Shown here: positions 46,301 to 55,911 of the stretch, piece after piece
Numbering within the stretch: the first letter of the stretch is position 1
How the letters are laid out: each line of letters begins with the position of its first letter
Source: Stenotrophomonas rhizophila
GTDB taxonomy: Bacteria; Pseudomonadota; Gammaproteobacteria; Xanthomonadales; Xanthomonadaceae
NCBI RefSeq assembly: GCF_003651185.1
Contig: NZ_RCDC01000004.1
Coordinates: 2,555,288-2,619,287 of the forward strand
Length of the DNA stretch: 64,000 bases
Direction: 5' to 3'
Notes under the pieces: model-generated
Databases searched by the model: none
The model's input: only the letters and a program-made list of their open reading frames with translations
Told to the model about the DNA's origin: nothing
Program-made: the position numbers and the translations under genes

Positions 46301-47159
46301 GGTCCAGTTCCTTGCTGCGCGCAGCGAGTTTCCACACCGGGTCGGTGCGGCCATCGAACACCAGGCTGGCCTGCAGCGGCGCCGGTGCATTGCCGGCGAT
46401 CGCCACTTCCATATGCCCCAGGTCGCCGCGTGCGACCAGGCCCAGCCGCGCCGGGGTGCGCCCGCGCGGCGCCGGCATCAGCGCGCCGATGGTGATATCG
46501 GTGTCGTAATCGCTGCGCGGCAGGTACCGGCCATCCACGCGGAAATCGCCCATGTCGCTGTCGACCTTCAGCTGGGTCGCGCGGAATTCGCCATTGGCGA
46601 TTTCCACGCCACCGCGCACCTTGGCGATGTCGATCAGCGGCTGCTGCGCCTGGGTGATCCGGAAGCCATCGATGATGATGGTGTCGGCCTGGATCGCCAG
46701 CGGCATTTCAATCTGCGGCAGCGAGTCCGGCCACGACGGCAGCTCGAACGGTTCATCACTCTTGGCCAGGTTCAGCGTGGCGTTCTTGATCTGCAGCGCA
46801 TCGAGCTGCAGCTTGCGCCCCAGCAGCGGCCGGATGTCCGGATCCAGGTAGGCGCGTTCGGCGGTGAAATGGATGTCGTCGTAACGGAAGTCCAGGTCGT
46901 GCAGCACCAGCGGCCCGGCGACCGGGCCATCCACCTTGCTCCAGGTGAGCGAGGCGCCGACCGGCAACCGCGCGACCACCTGGGCCAGCAGCACATCACG
47001 GCCGGCCACGGTCTGCAGCAGCCAGTACACCAGCAGCAGGGCCAGCAGCACCAGGCCGAGCACGGTGAAGCCCGACCACGCCCAGAAGCGGCGCTTGCGG
47101 TAGAAACGCACGCGCGGCGGCGGCGGGGTGGCAGGTGCGGACGGCGTCGGCGTACTCAC
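43314..47159 (-). CDS. tamB: Translocation and assembly module protein TamB
   Basis: This 1,281-residue protein has one N-terminal membrane helix (FWAWSGFTVLGLVLLALLLVYW, about residues 25-50). A very long beta-rich periplasmic stretch ends in the DUF490/TamB domain (about 930-1,281, with LTVSLGDKVKMAGFGLKG, DLTITRGNLNWNYNAVSDP and SQSEALAYLVLGRSL). TamB spans the periplasm as a hydrophobic groove, and is implicated in phospholipid transport to the outer membrane and in barrel assembly with TamA. The start is GTG at 47157-47159, overlapping the tamA stop by 4 nt (GTGA), which marks translational coupling. The frame is open further upstream within tamA but is not coding there. Confidence 0.94.
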   Translation of the reverse strand: MSTPTPSAPATPPPPRVRFYRKRRFWAWSGFTVLGLVLLALLLVYWLLQTVAGRDVLLAQVVARLPVGASLTWSKVDGPVAGPLVLHDLDFRYDDIHFTAERAYLDPDIRPLLGRKLQLDALQIKNATLNLAKSDEPFELPSWPDSLPQIEMPLAIQADTIIIDGFRITQAQQPLIDIAKVRGGVEIANGEFRATQLKVDSDMGDFRVDGRYLPRSDYDTDITIGALMPAPRGRTPARLGLVARGDLGHMEVAIAGNAPAPLQASLVFDGRTDPVWKLAARSKELDLALLVPEMDASTSTPMALDVQADGKGGQANLQGSFKQGDIAVELAPSKVGLADQVLTVSPLQVKGFGGQARLEGIADFTDKENASLRFSIVANDLTFVPAADTTTPGAAAPVPVTLKEARMGLAGTLKAWAAVGRASVEREKQVAELQFDVRGNDQAAVIKQLQASTPGGSLDVTGQVAWAPQLDWDVAAKLAGFDPGYFAPGWDGKLSGSFASKGRQLPPPAGSPAGTAGSYEATVDVPGIKGTLRKRALDAQGKFALRGEQGEGNLRLALGNSRLTAKGSVGDRLDIDAQLEPVQLDDLLPNSSGSLRGHVLIKGARTAPDITADLVGSGLRWDDWSAEAISIQGRLPWQGDSGTLAVQGSKIQVGMLLDTLNVNARGSLSHLRLDAQTKNELGAVALEGGVRQQGQAWRGDLTALRIAPVKGDAWSLRAPATFSVQGTNFTLSDACLGAATGGALCASANWPREGLLVRGDALPLALVQPWLPPQSGRRIFLRGEVNLDGRIRPRGNAWEGSASVTSREGGVRLGDNARGELVRYDQFSVNLEMTPQQINAKLGVGFQGDGFVDAKVQTGWDANAPLTGELYMNIARLYWLELFSPDIVRPTGLIEGHVSLRGTRGTPSLGGEATLSKFNGEFPALGLTFAEGKGSFTAQPDGSAKISAQANSGKGTLYVDGGLSWFGDAQPLQLHIHGENVLLANTSELRVIANPNLDFTLAGSAMQLRGTVHVPEADLDLERLDRGTSVSEDVVVLDPVDPEEGPSSPLDMDLTVSLGDKVKMAGFGLKGALTGKMQVWARPGREMTANGGLEVSGRYKAYGQDLTITRGNLNWNYNAVSDPRINIRAQRAVGDVTAGIDVTGRAQSPRVDVWSEPAMSQSEALAYLVLGRSLTGASSDQTQQVNAASAALSAGSGLLASQLGAKLGLDDAGVSQSRALGGSVIGFGKYISPKLYIGYGVSLVGSGSVLTLKYLLRRGFDVELESSTVENRGSLNWRREK

Positions 47160-48940
47160 AGGTCCGCTCCGATGTTCAGGTACAGCTGGAACTGCGAATC
47201 CGGGTTGTTCAGGCCATGCGCGATATCCACGCGCACCGGGCCCACCGGCGATTTCCAGCGCACGCCGAAGCCCACGCCGGTATGCAGATCGATCGTATTG
47301 TCGAACGCGCTGCCGGTGTCGACGAACACCGCCGCACCCCACGGCCCGCCCTTGAAGTAATGCTCATACTCGGCCGAGCCGACCACCAGGTTCTTCGCGC
47401 CGAGCGCGTATTTGTCCGGTGGTGCAGTACGCGGGCCGACTTCGCGGAAGGCATAGCCGCGGATGCTGCGGTCGCCACCGGCGAAGAAGCGCAGGCTCGG
47501 CGGCATCGCGACCAGATCGCTGGTCCAGGTGGTGCCACCTTCGCCGCGCAGGATCAGGCGGTCGCTGTCGCCGATCGGCACATACCAGCGCAGCACCATG
47601 TTGGCCTGCACGAAGCTGGTGTCCGAGCCGGCACCTTCGACGCCGCCACGCAGCGTTGCACTGCCGCTGATGCCGCGGCGCGGGAACATCTCATCATCCA
47701 CGTTGACGTAGTCGGCCACCAGCTGCGGGTAGACCAGCGTGGAGGTGTTGTAGACCGCATCGGTGAACTCGGTGCCCGAGGCGTAGCGCCAGCGCTCACG
47801 CAGGGCGTTGATCGAGGCGATCGCGGTCCAGTTCTCGTTGATTTCGCCACTGCGGCTGGCCGAGAGTTTGAAGTTGCGCAGGTCGATGTAATCGGTCTGC
47901 TCGTCATAGGCGCTGGCGGTGAACGCATACCAGCCGTCGAGCCAGGCAAAGCCCGGGATGCGGTAGCTGGTGACCAGGCTCTTGCGCTTCTGCGCATAGT
48001 CGAGCTGGGTGTTCATCTTGTGGCCGCGGCTGTTGAGGAAGCGCCGCTCCAGGCCACCGCGCACACCGGCGCCGCTCTCACTGCCGTAGCTCAGGCCGGC
48101 GGTATAGATCGTGCGCTTGGCGCGGGTCAGGTTGACGTCCACCGGCACATCGCCGTTGTCATCGGCCTGGTCCGGGCGCGGCTGGATGTCGATCACGCTG
48201 AAGTAATCGAGCTTGGTCAGCGATTCGCGCAGGCGGTCCAGTTTGCCTTCGTGGAAGTAACTGCCTTCGTCCCAGTACACCAGCGGGTCGAACAGCTTGT
48301 CGACGAAGTAATCCTGATGGAAGCGGATCTCGCCCATGTTGTAGCGGCGGCCACTGTCCCAGGTCAGATCGACGTCGGCCGCGTTCTCGGCGCGGGTGAT
48401 CTGCACCTGGCGCTGGGTGAAGTCGGCATCGAAATACCCGCGCTCGGCCAGGCGCCGGGTCACCCGGATCTTGCTGGCTTCGTACTCGGTGTGCTCGAAC
48501 CGCTGGCCTTTGCGCGGCTTGAAGTTCTCCAGGTCTTCCTGGAGGTACTGGTCCAGCTGGGCCGGGCCGGTGATGTCGATGTGCTCGCGGCGGACCAGGG
48601 TCGGCGGTCCCTTCTCGACCTGGATCACCACGCGCAGGTTCTCGCCTTCGCGCGGGCTTTCCACGGTGATGGTCGGGTTGTAATACCCGAACGGCTCCAG
48701 CGCCTCGCGGGTCTGGCGCTCGGCCTGCGACAGCAGATACTCCAGCCGGGACTCGCCCTGCGGCTTGCCGATGGTGTCGTACAGGGACAGCGAGACCTCG
48801 ATGTTCTCGATCATCTCGGCATCGTCGCCCTTGTCCAATCCTTTGATGTCCACTTTCTCGATGGTCCCCCGTGCATGTGCCACCGAGGCGGTGGCAAGGG
48901 ACAGGAACATCAGCGGAAGGGCGAATTTCGTTGGCTGCAT
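47156..48940 (-). CDS. tamA: Translocation and assembly module protein TamA (Omp85 family)
   Basis: This protein of about 594 residues has a signal peptide (LPLMFLSLATASVAHA). Three POTRA domains cover about 30-260 (IEKVDIKGLDKGD, REHIDITGPAQLDQYL, NMGEIRFHQDYF), followed by a 16-stranded Omp85 barrel. The barrel motif FFAGGDRSIRGYAFREVGP carries the conserved RGY/RGF loop. It works with TamB, whose gene overlaps its 3' end. I chose the ATG at 48940, which directly precedes the signal peptide; ATGs at 48961 and 48970 are also in frame and none has a good Shine-Dalgarno. Its neighbourhood with glyQS is incidental. Confidence 0.94.
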   Translation of the reverse strand: MQPTKFALPLMFLSLATASVAHARGTIEKVDIKGLDKGDDAEMIENIEVSLSLYDTIGKPQGESRLEYLLSQAERQTREALEPFGYYNPTITVESPREGENLRVVIQVEKGPPTLVRREHIDITGPAQLDQYLQEDLENFKPRKGQRFEHTEYEASKIRVTRRLAERGYFDADFTQRQVQITRAENAADVDLTWDSGRRYNMGEIRFHQDYFVDKLFDPLVYWDEGSYFHEGKLDRLRESLTKLDYFSVIDIQPRPDQADDNGDVPVDVNLTRAKRTIYTAGLSYGSESGAGVRGGLERRFLNSRGHKMNTQLDYAQKRKSLVTSYRIPGFAWLDGWYAFTASAYDEQTDYIDLRNFKLSASRSGEINENWTAIASINALRERWRYASGTEFTDAVYNTSTLVYPQLVADYVNVDDEMFPRRGISGSATLRGGVEGAGSDTSFVQANMVLRWYVPIGDSDRLILRGEGGTTWTSDLVAMPPSLRFFAGGDRSIRGYAFREVGPRTAPPDKYALGAKNLVVGSAEYEHYFKGGPWGAAVFVDTGSAFDNTIDLHTGVGFGVRWKSPVGPVRVDIAHGLNNPDSQFQLYLNIGADL

Positions 48941-49149
48941 GGCGACAGCATAACGGGCCATCGCGAGCATGCGAAATCGGCGTGGCCGTTTCAGAACGGC
49001 GGTGAAGAAGCCGTTAAATTCCGCGAGAAAGTCGTCAGCGTCGTGTCAGCCCTGATCGATGACAGCACGGTGTCGGACAGAACCGTCCGCGACGCCCCAT
49101 GACGCACCCAGCGCGAACGAAGCGCTGCACGCGCCACGCCTGAAAACGC

Positions 49150-49184
49150 AGAAGGCGCGAACCGCCGAAGCCGTCGCGCCTTCT
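49150..49184 (-). terminator. Hairpin terminator after glyS
   Basis: AGAAGGCGCGA and TCGCGCCTTCT form an 11-bp stem. It lies about 32 nt beyond the glyS stop codon; a short T-run (GCGTTTTCAG) follows on the minus strand. A smaller stem, CGGGGC/GCCCCG, is just inside it. Confidence 0.65.
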
Positions 49185-49215
49185 GGTGAGCCTCGGGGCG
49201 TCCTGCCCCGCAGCA

Positions 49216-51312
49216 TCAGTTGGACAGGTGTTCGATCGCCGCCACGCTGCCCAGGCGGTCGCCCAGGCGCTTGAGCAGGGCCAGGCGATTGGCCCGCAGC
49301 GCGGGGTCCTCCGCATTGACCATCACCGCATCGAAGAACGCATCCACCTGCGGGCGCAGGCGCGCCAATCGGTTCAACACGCTCACATAGTCCTTGTGGT
49401 GCAGGCTGGCGTTGCTGTCATCGATGGCCGCTTCCACCGCTTCGGCCAGTTCGCTTTCGGCCGGCTCGGCCAGCAGCGCCGGGTCGATCATCCCCGGGAT
49501 CTCGCCCTCCGCCTTGCGCAGGATGTTGCGGATGCGCTTGTTGGCCGCGGCCAGCGCCTCGGCTTCGGGCAGCGCAGCGAAGGTGCCGATGGCATCGATG
49601 CGGCGGTCGAAATCGTACAGCGAGGCCGGCTTCAGCTCGGCCACCGCGTTGAAATGCGTGGCCGGCACGCCCTTGTCGGCGTAGTAGCCGCGCAGGCGGT
49701 CGATGATGAAGTCGTACAGCTCCTGCGGCAGCGCCTCGGTCTTGCGTTCGGCACTGGGCTGCACGCCTGCCGGCAGGCCGGCGATGGCGGTACCGATCAG
49801 CGCGCGCAGATCCAGGTCGAACCCGCTTTCGATCACCGTCCGGGCCAGGCCAAGCGCGTTGCGGCGCAGCGCGAACGGATCCTTGTTGCCGGTCGGCTTC
49901 AGGCCCGCGGCGAAGCCACCGGCCAGCGTATCCAGACGCTCGGCGATGGCCAGCACCTTGCCCAGCGGCGACAGTGCGATGTCATCCCCACCGAAGCGCG
50001 GCTGGTACGCCTCGTCGATGGCCAGCGCGACCTCGGGCGACTCCCCGCCGACCACGGCGTAATGCCGGCCGGCAATGCCCTGCAGTTCCGGGAATTCATT
50101 GACCATGCGCGACTGCAGGTCGTTCTTGGCCAGCACCGCAGCACGCTTGGCCAGCACCGGCTCGACGCCCACCTGCGGCGCGATGGCCTCGGCGAGGGTG
50201 GCCACACGGGTCACCTTCTCGGCCACCGAGCCCAGCTTGGCCTGATAGGTGACGGTCTTCAGGCCATCACCCATCGCTTCCAGACCCTGCTTCAGATCTT
50301 CATCGAAGAAGAACTTGGCATCGGAGAAGCGCGGACGGATCACGCGCTCGTAGCCCTTGGCCACTTCGGCCACGTCCTTGGACTCGATGTTGGCGATGCC
50401 GATGAACTTCTCGGTCAGCTTGCCGCTGGCATCGAGCACCGGGAAGAACTTCTGGTTGATCTCCATCGTCTCGATCAGCGCTTCCTGCGGCACCGCCAGG
50501 AACTCGCGCTCGAAACTGCACAGCACCGGCGCCGGCCACTCGACCAGGTTGACCACCTGCTCCAGGTTGTCCGGGGTGATGCGTGCCTGGCCACCGGCCT
50601 GCGCGGCAGCGGCGTTGACCTGCTCGACGATGCGTTCGCGTCGCGCGTCGGCATCGACCAGCACATAGGCGGCCTGCAGCGAAGCGACGTAGTCCTCCGG
50701 CGCGCTGAGCCACACGGTCTTGTCATGCATGAAGCGATGGCCGCGGCTCATGCGGTCGGCCTTCAGGCCCAGCACCTCGGCCTCGATGATGTCCGGGCCA
50801 TGCAGCAGCACCAGCCAATGCACCGGGCGGGCGAAGCCGTAGGTGTGGCTGCCCCAGCGCATCGGCTTGGGGATCGGCATCGCGGCGATCGCCTCGCGCA
50901 GGATCTCCGGCAGCAGCGTCGCGGTGCGCGCGCCCGGCGTGGTGGAGCGGTGCACGAAGCGCTCGCCCTTGGCATCGCTGGTGCGCTCCAGCGCGGTCCA
51001 GTCGATCCCGGCCTTGGCCGCGAAACCCTGCAGCGCCTTGGTCGGCTGACCCTCGGCGTCAAGCGCGATGTTCAGGTACGGGCCCAGCACTTCGCTGTGC
51101 TGTTCCGGCTGCTCAACGGCCACGCCGGGCAGCAGCACGGCCAGGCGGCGCGGGGTCGAGAGTGGCTTGGCATCGCCACGTTCGATGGCCACGCCACGCT
51201 TGCTCAGGCCGTCGACGATGCCATCGAAGAAGGCCTGGGCCAGGCCCGGCAGCGCCTTGACCGGCAGTTCTTCGGTACCCAGTTCAATCAGCAGCGGCTG
51301 CATCGTGCTCAT
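49216..51312 (-). CDS. glyS: Glycine-tRNA ligase beta subunit
   Basis: This 698-residue protein is the beta chain of the alpha2beta2 glycyl-tRNA synthetase, which binds tRNA-Gly for the alpha subunit. The N-terminus is characteristic ([19 protein letters not shown]). The body contains DSKGxxTxxF-like family segments such as [18 protein letters not shown] and FIGIANIES, and a helical C-terminal anticodon-binding part. Length is standard. The ATG at 51312 overlaps the glyQ stop codon by 4 nt (ATGA), so the two subunits are translated together. Xanthomonadaceae use this bacterial-type two-subunit enzyme. Confidence 0.97.
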   Translation of the reverse strand: MSTMQPLLIELGTEELPVKALPGLAQAFFDGIVDGLSKRGVAIERGDAKPLSTPRRLAVLLPGVAVEQPEQHSEVLGPYLNIALDAEGQPTKALQGFAAKAGIDWTALERTSDAKGERFVHRSTTPGARTATLLPEILREAIAAMPIPKPMRWGSHTYGFARPVHWLVLLHGPDIIEAEVLGLKADRMSRGHRFMHDKTVWLSAPEDYVASLQAAYVLVDADARRERIVEQVNAAAAQAGGQARITPDNLEQVVNLVEWPAPVLCSFEREFLAVPQEALIETMEINQKFFPVLDASGKLTEKFIGIANIESKDVAEVAKGYERVIRPRFSDAKFFFDEDLKQGLEAMGDGLKTVTYQAKLGSVAEKVTRVATLAEAIAPQVGVEPVLAKRAAVLAKNDLQSRMVNEFPELQGIAGRHYAVVGGESPEVALAIDEAYQPRFGGDDIALSPLGKVLAIAERLDTLAGGFAAGLKPTGNKDPFALRRNALGLARTVIESGFDLDLRALIGTAIAGLPAGVQPSAERKTEALPQELYDFIIDRLRGYYADKGVPATHFNAVAELKPASLYDFDRRIDAIGTFAALPEAEALAAANKRIRNILRKAEGEIPGMIDPALLAEPAESELAEAVEAAIDDSNASLHHKDYVSVLNRLARLRPQVDAFFDAVMVNAEDPALRANRLALLKRLGDRLGSVAAIEHLSN

Positions 51313-52220
51313 GCCTGCACCTCCTTGGCGGCGACGGCTTCGAGGCGCTTGGCCTCGTACAGCCTGGCCACGGCCTGGGCCAGCGCGCGCACGCGCAGGA
51401 TGTAGCGCTGGCGCTCGGTCACGCTGATCGCGCGGCGCGCATCCAGCAGGTTGAACGCATGGCTGGCCTTGCAGACCTGCTCATACGCCGGCAGCGGCAG
51501 GCCGACATCGACCAGCTTCTGTGCTTCCTTTTCGCAGGCATCGAAGCGGTGGAACATTTCGTCCACGTCGGCGTATTCGAAGTTGTAGGTGCTCTGCTCG
51601 ATCTCGTTCTGCAGGTACACATCGCCGTAGGTGACCGGGGTGCCATCCGGACCGTAGGTCCAGATCAGGTCATAGACGTTGTCGCAGTTCTGCAGGTACA
51701 TGCACAGGCGCTCCAGACCATAGGTGATCTCGCCGAGTACCGGCTTGCACTCCAGGCCGCCGGCCTGCTGGAAATAGGTGAACTGGGTGACTTCCATCCC
51801 GTTCAACCACACTTCCCAGCCCAGGCCCCAGGCGCCCAGCGTCGGCGATTCCCAGTTGTCCTCGACGAAGCGCAGGTCATGCACCAGCGGATCGATGCCC
51901 AGCGCCTTGAGCGAATCCAGATACAGCTGCTGGATGTTGTCCGGGCTCGGCTTCATCGCCACCTGGTACTGGTAGTAGCGCTGCAGGCGGTTGGGGTTCT
52001 CGCCGTAGCGGCCGTCGGTCGGGCGGCGCGAGGGCTGCACGTACGCGGCATTCCAGCTTTCCGGACCGATCGAGCGCAGGAACGTGGCCGGGTGGAAGGT
52101 GCCCGCACCGACCTCCAGGTCCAGCGGCTGGATCAGCACGCAGCCCTGCTGCGCCCAATACTGGTTGAGGGTCTGGATCAGGCCCTGGAAAGTGATCGGA
52201 ACGTTCGGGATCGCGGACAT
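51309..52220 (-). CDS. glyQ: Glycine-tRNA ligase alpha subunit
   Basis: This 303-residue subunit carries the class II aminoacylation site of glycyl-tRNA synthetase. Typical segments are [38 protein letters not shown], and motif 2-like [38 protein letters not shown] and the motif 3-like [10 protein letters not shown] follow. The start at 52220 ([10 protein letters not shown]) is that of the family; the frame is open far upstream, antisense to the secretion ATPase gene, without meaning. It is divergent from the GspE-like gene, with 81 nt between them holding both promoters. Confidence 0.97.
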   Translation of the reverse strand: MSAIPNVPITFQGLIQTLNQYWAQQGCVLIQPLDLEVGAGTFHPATFLRSIGPESWNAAYVQPSRRPTDGRYGENPNRLQRYYQYQVAMKPSPDNIQQLYLDSLKALGIDPLVHDLRFVEDNWESPTLGAWGLGWEVWLNGMEVTQFTYFQQAGGLECKPVLGEITYGLERLCMYLQNCDNVYDLIWTYGPDGTPVTYGDVYLQNEIEQSTYNFEYADVDEMFHRFDACEKEAQKLVDVGLPLPAYEQVCKASHAFNLLDARRAISVTERQRYILRVRALAQAVARLYEAKRLEAVAAKEVQA

Positions 52221-52301
52221 GCGGCGGATTCTTGCCTGCAGAAGGGGTGCGCTAGTATAGCGACCGACCGCACGGGCCTTCCGTGCCTGGGGAAATGGAG
52301 G

Positions 52302-54140
52302 ATGGATCCACGCCTGCCTGCGGCGTCTGCCAGCGTCCCTGCGGGGGGCGTCTCCCTGCCGCACGGCCGCCTGGATTTCGACCAGGTCGCCGCCGCCCTG
52401 GTCGCCGATGGCCTGGTCGCCGCCGCCGATCTGGAGCGCATCCGCTTCTCCGCCCCGGGCGCACGCAACGCCAGCGAGGTCCATCCGCTGGTGCTGCTGG
52501 CCAACCTGAAGCTGGGCGCCAGCGGCGGTGGTGAGCTCGGTCTGGAGCGCCTGAGCGAATGGCTGGCCCAGCGCGCGGGTGTGCGCTACCTGCGGGTGGA
52601 CCCGACCCGGGTCGACGTCTCGGCGGTCACCGCCCTGGTGTCCCACGCCTATGCCCGCCGCCACCGCTTCCTGCCGCTGGCGGTGGACAGCGAGCGCGTG
52701 CTGGTCGCCACCAGCGAGCCGCTGGCCCAGGAATGGCTGCGCGACCTGCAGCACCTGAGCCGCCGCCGGATCGAGCTGGCGATGGTCAACCCGCTCGACC
52801 TGCACCGCTACACCATGGAGTTCTACGGGGTGACGCGCTCGGTGCGCGGCGCCCGTGGCGATGTCCGCGGCGAGACCAGCAGCACCCTGCCCAGCTTCGA
52901 GCAGTTGGTGGAACTGGGCCGCGCTGGCGACGTCAACGCCGACGACCAGCACATCGTGCACATCGTGGATTGGCTGCTGCAGTACGCCTACGAGCAGCGC
53001 GCCTCGGACATCCATCTGGAGCCGCGCCGCGACATGGGGCGCATGCGCTTCCGCATCGATGGCGTGCTGCACAAGGTGTTCGAGGTGCCGCCGGCGGTGA
53101 TGACCGCCGTGGTCAGCCGGATCAAGGTGCTGGGCCGGATGGACCTGGCCGAGCGCCGGCGTCCGCAGGACGGCCGCATCAAGACCCGTTCGCCAGGCGG
53201 GCGCGAAGTGGAAATGCGCCTGTCGACCATGCCCACCGCATTCGGCGAAAAGTGTGTGATGCGCATCTTCGACCCGGATGCCGCGTTCAAGAGCATCGAC
53301 CAGCTCGGCTTCAGCCCGCAGGAGGCGGCCGGCTGGACCGCCCTGGTCGAGCGCCCGCACGGCATCGTGCTGGTGACCGGGCCCACCGGCTCGGGCAAGA
53401 CCACCACGCTGTATTCCACGCTGAAGCGGCTGGCCACGCCGGAGGTGAACGTCTGCACGGTGGAAGACCCGATCGAAATGATCGCGCCGGAATTCAACCA
53501 GATGCAGGTGCAGACCAACATCGACCTGGATTTCGCCAGCGGCGTGCGCACCCTGCTGCGGCAGGACCCGGACATCATCATGATCGGCGAGATCCGCGAC
53601 CTGGAAACCGCGCAGATGGCGGTCCAGGCCTCGCTCACCGGCCACCTGGTGCTGTCCACCCTGCATACCAACGATGCGCCCTCGGCGATCACCCGCCTGC
53701 TCGACCTGGGGGTGCCGCATTACCTGCTCGCCTCCACCCTCAACGGGGTGCTGGCCCAGCGCCTGGTGCGCACCCTGTGCACCCACTGCAAAGTGCCCAC
53801 GGCGCTCTCGGCCGAGCAATGGGCGGTGCTGACTGATGCCGATGCGGCATTACCTGAGGCGCCCACGCCATATGCACCGGTCGGCTGCATCGACTGCCGG
53901 CGCACCGGTTTCCTCGGTCGCGTGGGCCTGTATGAGTTGCTGCCATTGGGTTCCAGCCTGCGCCGGCACATCCGCGCGGACATGGATCTGGCCGCCTTCA
54001 ACCGTGCCGCACGTGCTGAAGGGGTACGAACCCTGCGCCGCGCGGGGCTTGAAAAGGTAGCGGCAGGGCTGACTACAATCGAGGAAGTCCTCTCGGTCCT
54101 GCCTCCCCCGGATGAATTCCGCCCCGTTCCTGATTCTTGA
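52302..54140 (+). CDS. GspE/PulE-family secretion ATPase, stand-alone
   Basis: This 612-residue hexameric ATPase belongs to the type II secretion and type IV pilus group. An N-terminal GspE/MshE-like domain (about 20-190) precedes the ATPase core. The core has ASDIHLEP near 235, Walker [11 protein letters not shown] near 360, the Asp box [10 protein letters not shown], Walker [14 protein letters not shown], and the His box [12 protein letters not shown]. The C-terminal zinc site is CTHC near 493 and CIDC near 529. All catalytic elements look intact. No other secretion or pilus gene is nearby, so its partner pilin and platform proteins are elsewhere. The start at 52302 follows GGGGAAATGGAGG. 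Its 3' end overlaps the amidotransferase gene by 29 nt. Confidence 0.88.
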   Translation: MDPRLPAASASVPAGGVSLPHGRLDFDQVAAALVADGLVAAADLERIRFSAPGARNASEVHPLVLLANLKLGASGGGELGLERLSEWLAQRAGVRYLRVDPTRVDVSAVTALVSHAYARRHRFLPLAVDSERVLVATSEPLAQEWLRDLQHLSRRRIELAMVNPLDLHRYTMEFYGVTRSVRGARGDVRGETSSTLPSFEQLVELGRAGDVNADDQHIVHIVDWLLQYAYEQRASDIHLEPRRDMGRMRFRIDGVLHKVFEVPPAVMTAVVSRIKVLGRMDLAERRRPQDGRIKTRSPGGREVEMRLSTMPTAFGEKCVMRIFDPDAAFKSIDQLGFSPQEAAGWTALVERPHGIVLVTGPTGSGKTTTLYSTLKRLATPEVNVCTVEDPIEMIAPEFNQMQVQTNIDLDFASGVRTLLRQDPDIIMIGEIRDLETAQMAVQASLTGHLVLSTLHTNDAPSAITRLLDLGVPHYLLASTLNGVLAQRLVRTLCTHCKVPTALSAEQWAVLTDADAALPEAPTPYAPVGCIDCRRTGFLGRVGLYELLPLGSSLRRHIRADMDLAAFNRAARAEGVRTLRRAGLEKVAAGLTTIEEVLSVLPPPDEFRPVPDS

Positions 54141-54831
54141 AACCGGCCAACCCGTCGCCTCGCTGCGCCGCTACGGGCGGTTTTCGCACTGGATCCGGGT
54201 CGCGGCCGGGCTGGATGCCGACGAGACCGTGGTGGTCGATGTCGAACATGGCGGCACCCTGCCCAGCCACCGCGATTTTGCCGGCGTGATCGTCAGCGGT
54301 TCGGCCGCCTACGTCACCGACCGCGCCGAGTGGAGTGAACGCAGCGCACAGTGGCTGCGCGAAGCCGCCCACGACGACCGCCCGGTGTTCGGTATCTGCT
54401 ACGGCCACCAGCTGCTCGCCCACGCGCTGGGCGGCGAAGTCGCCTACAACCCGGCCGGGCGCGAGTCCGGCACGATCGAGCTGGCGCTGGATCCTTCCGC
54501 AGTCGACGATCCGCTGTTCGGCGGCCTGCCGGCCCGCTTCCCGGCCCACGCCACCCACCTGCAGACGGTGCTTCGCGCGCCCGAGGGCGCGGCGATCCTG
54601 GCACGCTCGGCGCAGGACAACTGCCACGCCTTCCGCTGGGGCGCACACGCCTGGGGCGTGCAGTTCCATCCGGAGTTCGCCACCCACCACATGCGCGGCT
54701 ACGTCCGCGCCCGCGCCGAGTGCATCCGCCAGCACGGTGGTTGCGCGCGCAGTGTCGCCCGCGACGTCAGCGCCGCGCCGCTGGCCCGCCAGCTGCTGCG
54801 CCGTTTCGTCCGCCAGGCACGCAACGCCTGA
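54112..54831 (+). CDS. Class I glutamine amidotransferase, GuaA-like
   Basis: This 239-residue protein has a triad-type glutamine amidotransferase fold. The nucleophile cysteine is in FGICYGHQLLAHALGG near residue 94, and the histidine and glutamate are in VQFHPEFA near residue 186. Oxyanion-forming SGSAAYV comes earlier. There is no synthetase domain, so it resembles the stand-alone GuaA-like or gamma-glutamyl hydrolase-like group, with an unknown ammonia acceptor or gamma-glutamyl substrate. It begins inside the end of the GspE-like gene (29-nt overlap), so the two are cotranscribed although functionally unrelated by inspection. Confidence 0.85.
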   Translation: MNSAPFLILETGQPVASLRRYGRFSHWIRVAAGLDADETVVVDVEHGGTLPSHRDFAGVIVSGSAAYVTDRAEWSERSAQWLREAAHDDRPVFGICYGHQLLAHALGGEVAYNPAGRESGTIELALDPSAVDDPLFGGLPARFPAHATHLQTVLRAPEGAAILARSAQDNCHAFRWGAHAWGVQFHPEFATHHMRGYVRARAECIRQHGGCARSVARDVSAAPLARQLLRRFVRQARNA

Positions 54832-54968
54832 GCCCCGCGCGGGGGACGTCATCCGGGCGCAACGCAGCGTCCGCGCCGCGCCGGGCGGCCTTCAGGTCAC
54901 GCGCCGGGAAAACAGGGATAATCGACCGCAATCGGGCGTTCGCGCCTTCTCCCCTGTCCCGGAATGTT

Positions 54969-55868
54969 ATGAGCGAGATTCGCAAGCTGCCGGCCTCCGC
55001 CGGCGCGGAATGGCTGGTGTCGGGTTTCACCCTGCTGCGCAAGGCGCCGCTGGCGCTGGGCCTGCTCGGCGTGATCTGGGCCGTGGCCGCGTTGCTGGTG
55101 ATGTCGCTGGCGATGGTCAGCCCGGCGCTGAGCACGCTGGCGCAGCTGTTGATGGCACTGGCCGGCCCGCTGTTCTTCGGCGGCCTGGTGTGGGCCGTGC
55201 GCGAAGTCGACCAGGGTCGCGTCGCGCAGCCGTCGCACCTGCTGCAGGGCCTGCATGAAGGCCGCGCCTTGAACCTGCTCGCCTCGCTGCTGCCGCAGCT
55301 GGTGGCCGGCCTGTTCCTGGGCGTGTTGTTGCTGGTGCTGATCGGCAGCAGTGGCCTGCAGCACTTGAGCGAGGTGATGGTGCAGCTCAACGCGATCAGC
55401 CAGTCCGGCGCGCAGCCGGACCCGGCGCAGATCGAAGAATTGATGGCGAGCCTGCCGGCGATGCGCATCCTGCTCTGGCTGGCACTGGTGGTGGTGACCT
55501 TCCTGGCGATGGCGCTGGCGCTGTTCACCCTGCCGCCGCAGGTGATGTTCGAGCACCGCAACGGCCTGCAGGCGATGCGCCTGAGCCTGCGCGCCTGCCT
55601 GCACAACGTGCTGGCGATGCTGGTGTTCTTCCTGCTCGCCTTCGTGGCGGTGTTTGCGATCTACTTCGGCGTCATGCTGGTGGCGCTGATCGCGCAGTTG
55701 ATCGGCGGCACGATGCTCGCGCTGTTCGTGGCGCAGCTGCTGCTGATGGGCGTGGTGATGCCGGTCTTCGCCGGTGCCATCTACACCGCGTGGAAGCAGA
55801 TGTTCGGCCAGCAGGGGCCGCAGACCCCGCCGCCGATGCCGGGCCCGAACAACGTGTTCGCGGCCTGA
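54969..55868 (+). CDS. BPSS1780-family multi-pass membrane protein
   Basis: This 299-residue inner-membrane protein has five to six long helices. It begins with a sequence like that of the BPSS1780 family (RKLPASAGAEWLVSGFTLLRKAPL) and includes LARxxLF-like segments such as QVMFEHRNGLQAMRLSLRAC before the last helices. The C-terminus is proline-rich (QQGPQTPPPMPGPN). The family has no known biochemical role. It follows the amidotransferase after 137 nt and ends just before a strong bidirectional terminator facing tatC. The start at 54969 (MSEIRKLPAS) lacks a strong ribosome-binding site. Confidence 0.82.
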   Translation: MSEIRKLPASAGAEWLVSGFTLLRKAPLALGLLGVIWAVAALLVMSLAMVSPALSTLAQLLMALAGPLFFGGLVWAVREVDQGRVAQPSHLLQGLHEGRALNLLASLLPQLVAGLFLGVLLLVLIGSSGLQHLSEVMVQLNAISQSGAQPDPAQIEELMASLPAMRILLWLALVVVTFLAMALALFTLPPQVMFEHRNGLQAMRLSLRACLHNVLAMLVFFLLAFVAVFAIYFGVMLVALIAQLIGGTMLALFVAQLLLMGVVMPVFAGAIYTAWKQMFGQQGPQTPPPMPGPNNVFAA

Positions 55869-55875
55869 TACAGAC

Positions 55876-55902
55876 AAAACCCCGGCCTTGGCCGGGGTTT
55901 TT
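55876..55902. terminator. Bidirectional rho-independent terminator
   Basis: AAAACCCCGGCC and GGCCGGGGTTTTT form a stem with a run of T on the plus strand and A's (T's on the minus strand) on the other side. It ends both the BPSS1780-like gene and tatC, which converge here. Confidence 0.9.
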
Positions 55903-55911
55903 GTTTGTGCC

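Noticed and set aside
43281..47360. Long plus-strand open frame opposite tamB
   Set aside because: The protein is low-complexity (Gln, Arg, Ala, His-rich) and antisense to a well-supported TamB; an artefact of codon composition.
52221..52301. T-box-like leader for glyQS
   Set aside because: The spacer to the divergent gene is only 81 nt and has no T-box sequence; such leaders are typical of Firmicutes, not this group.
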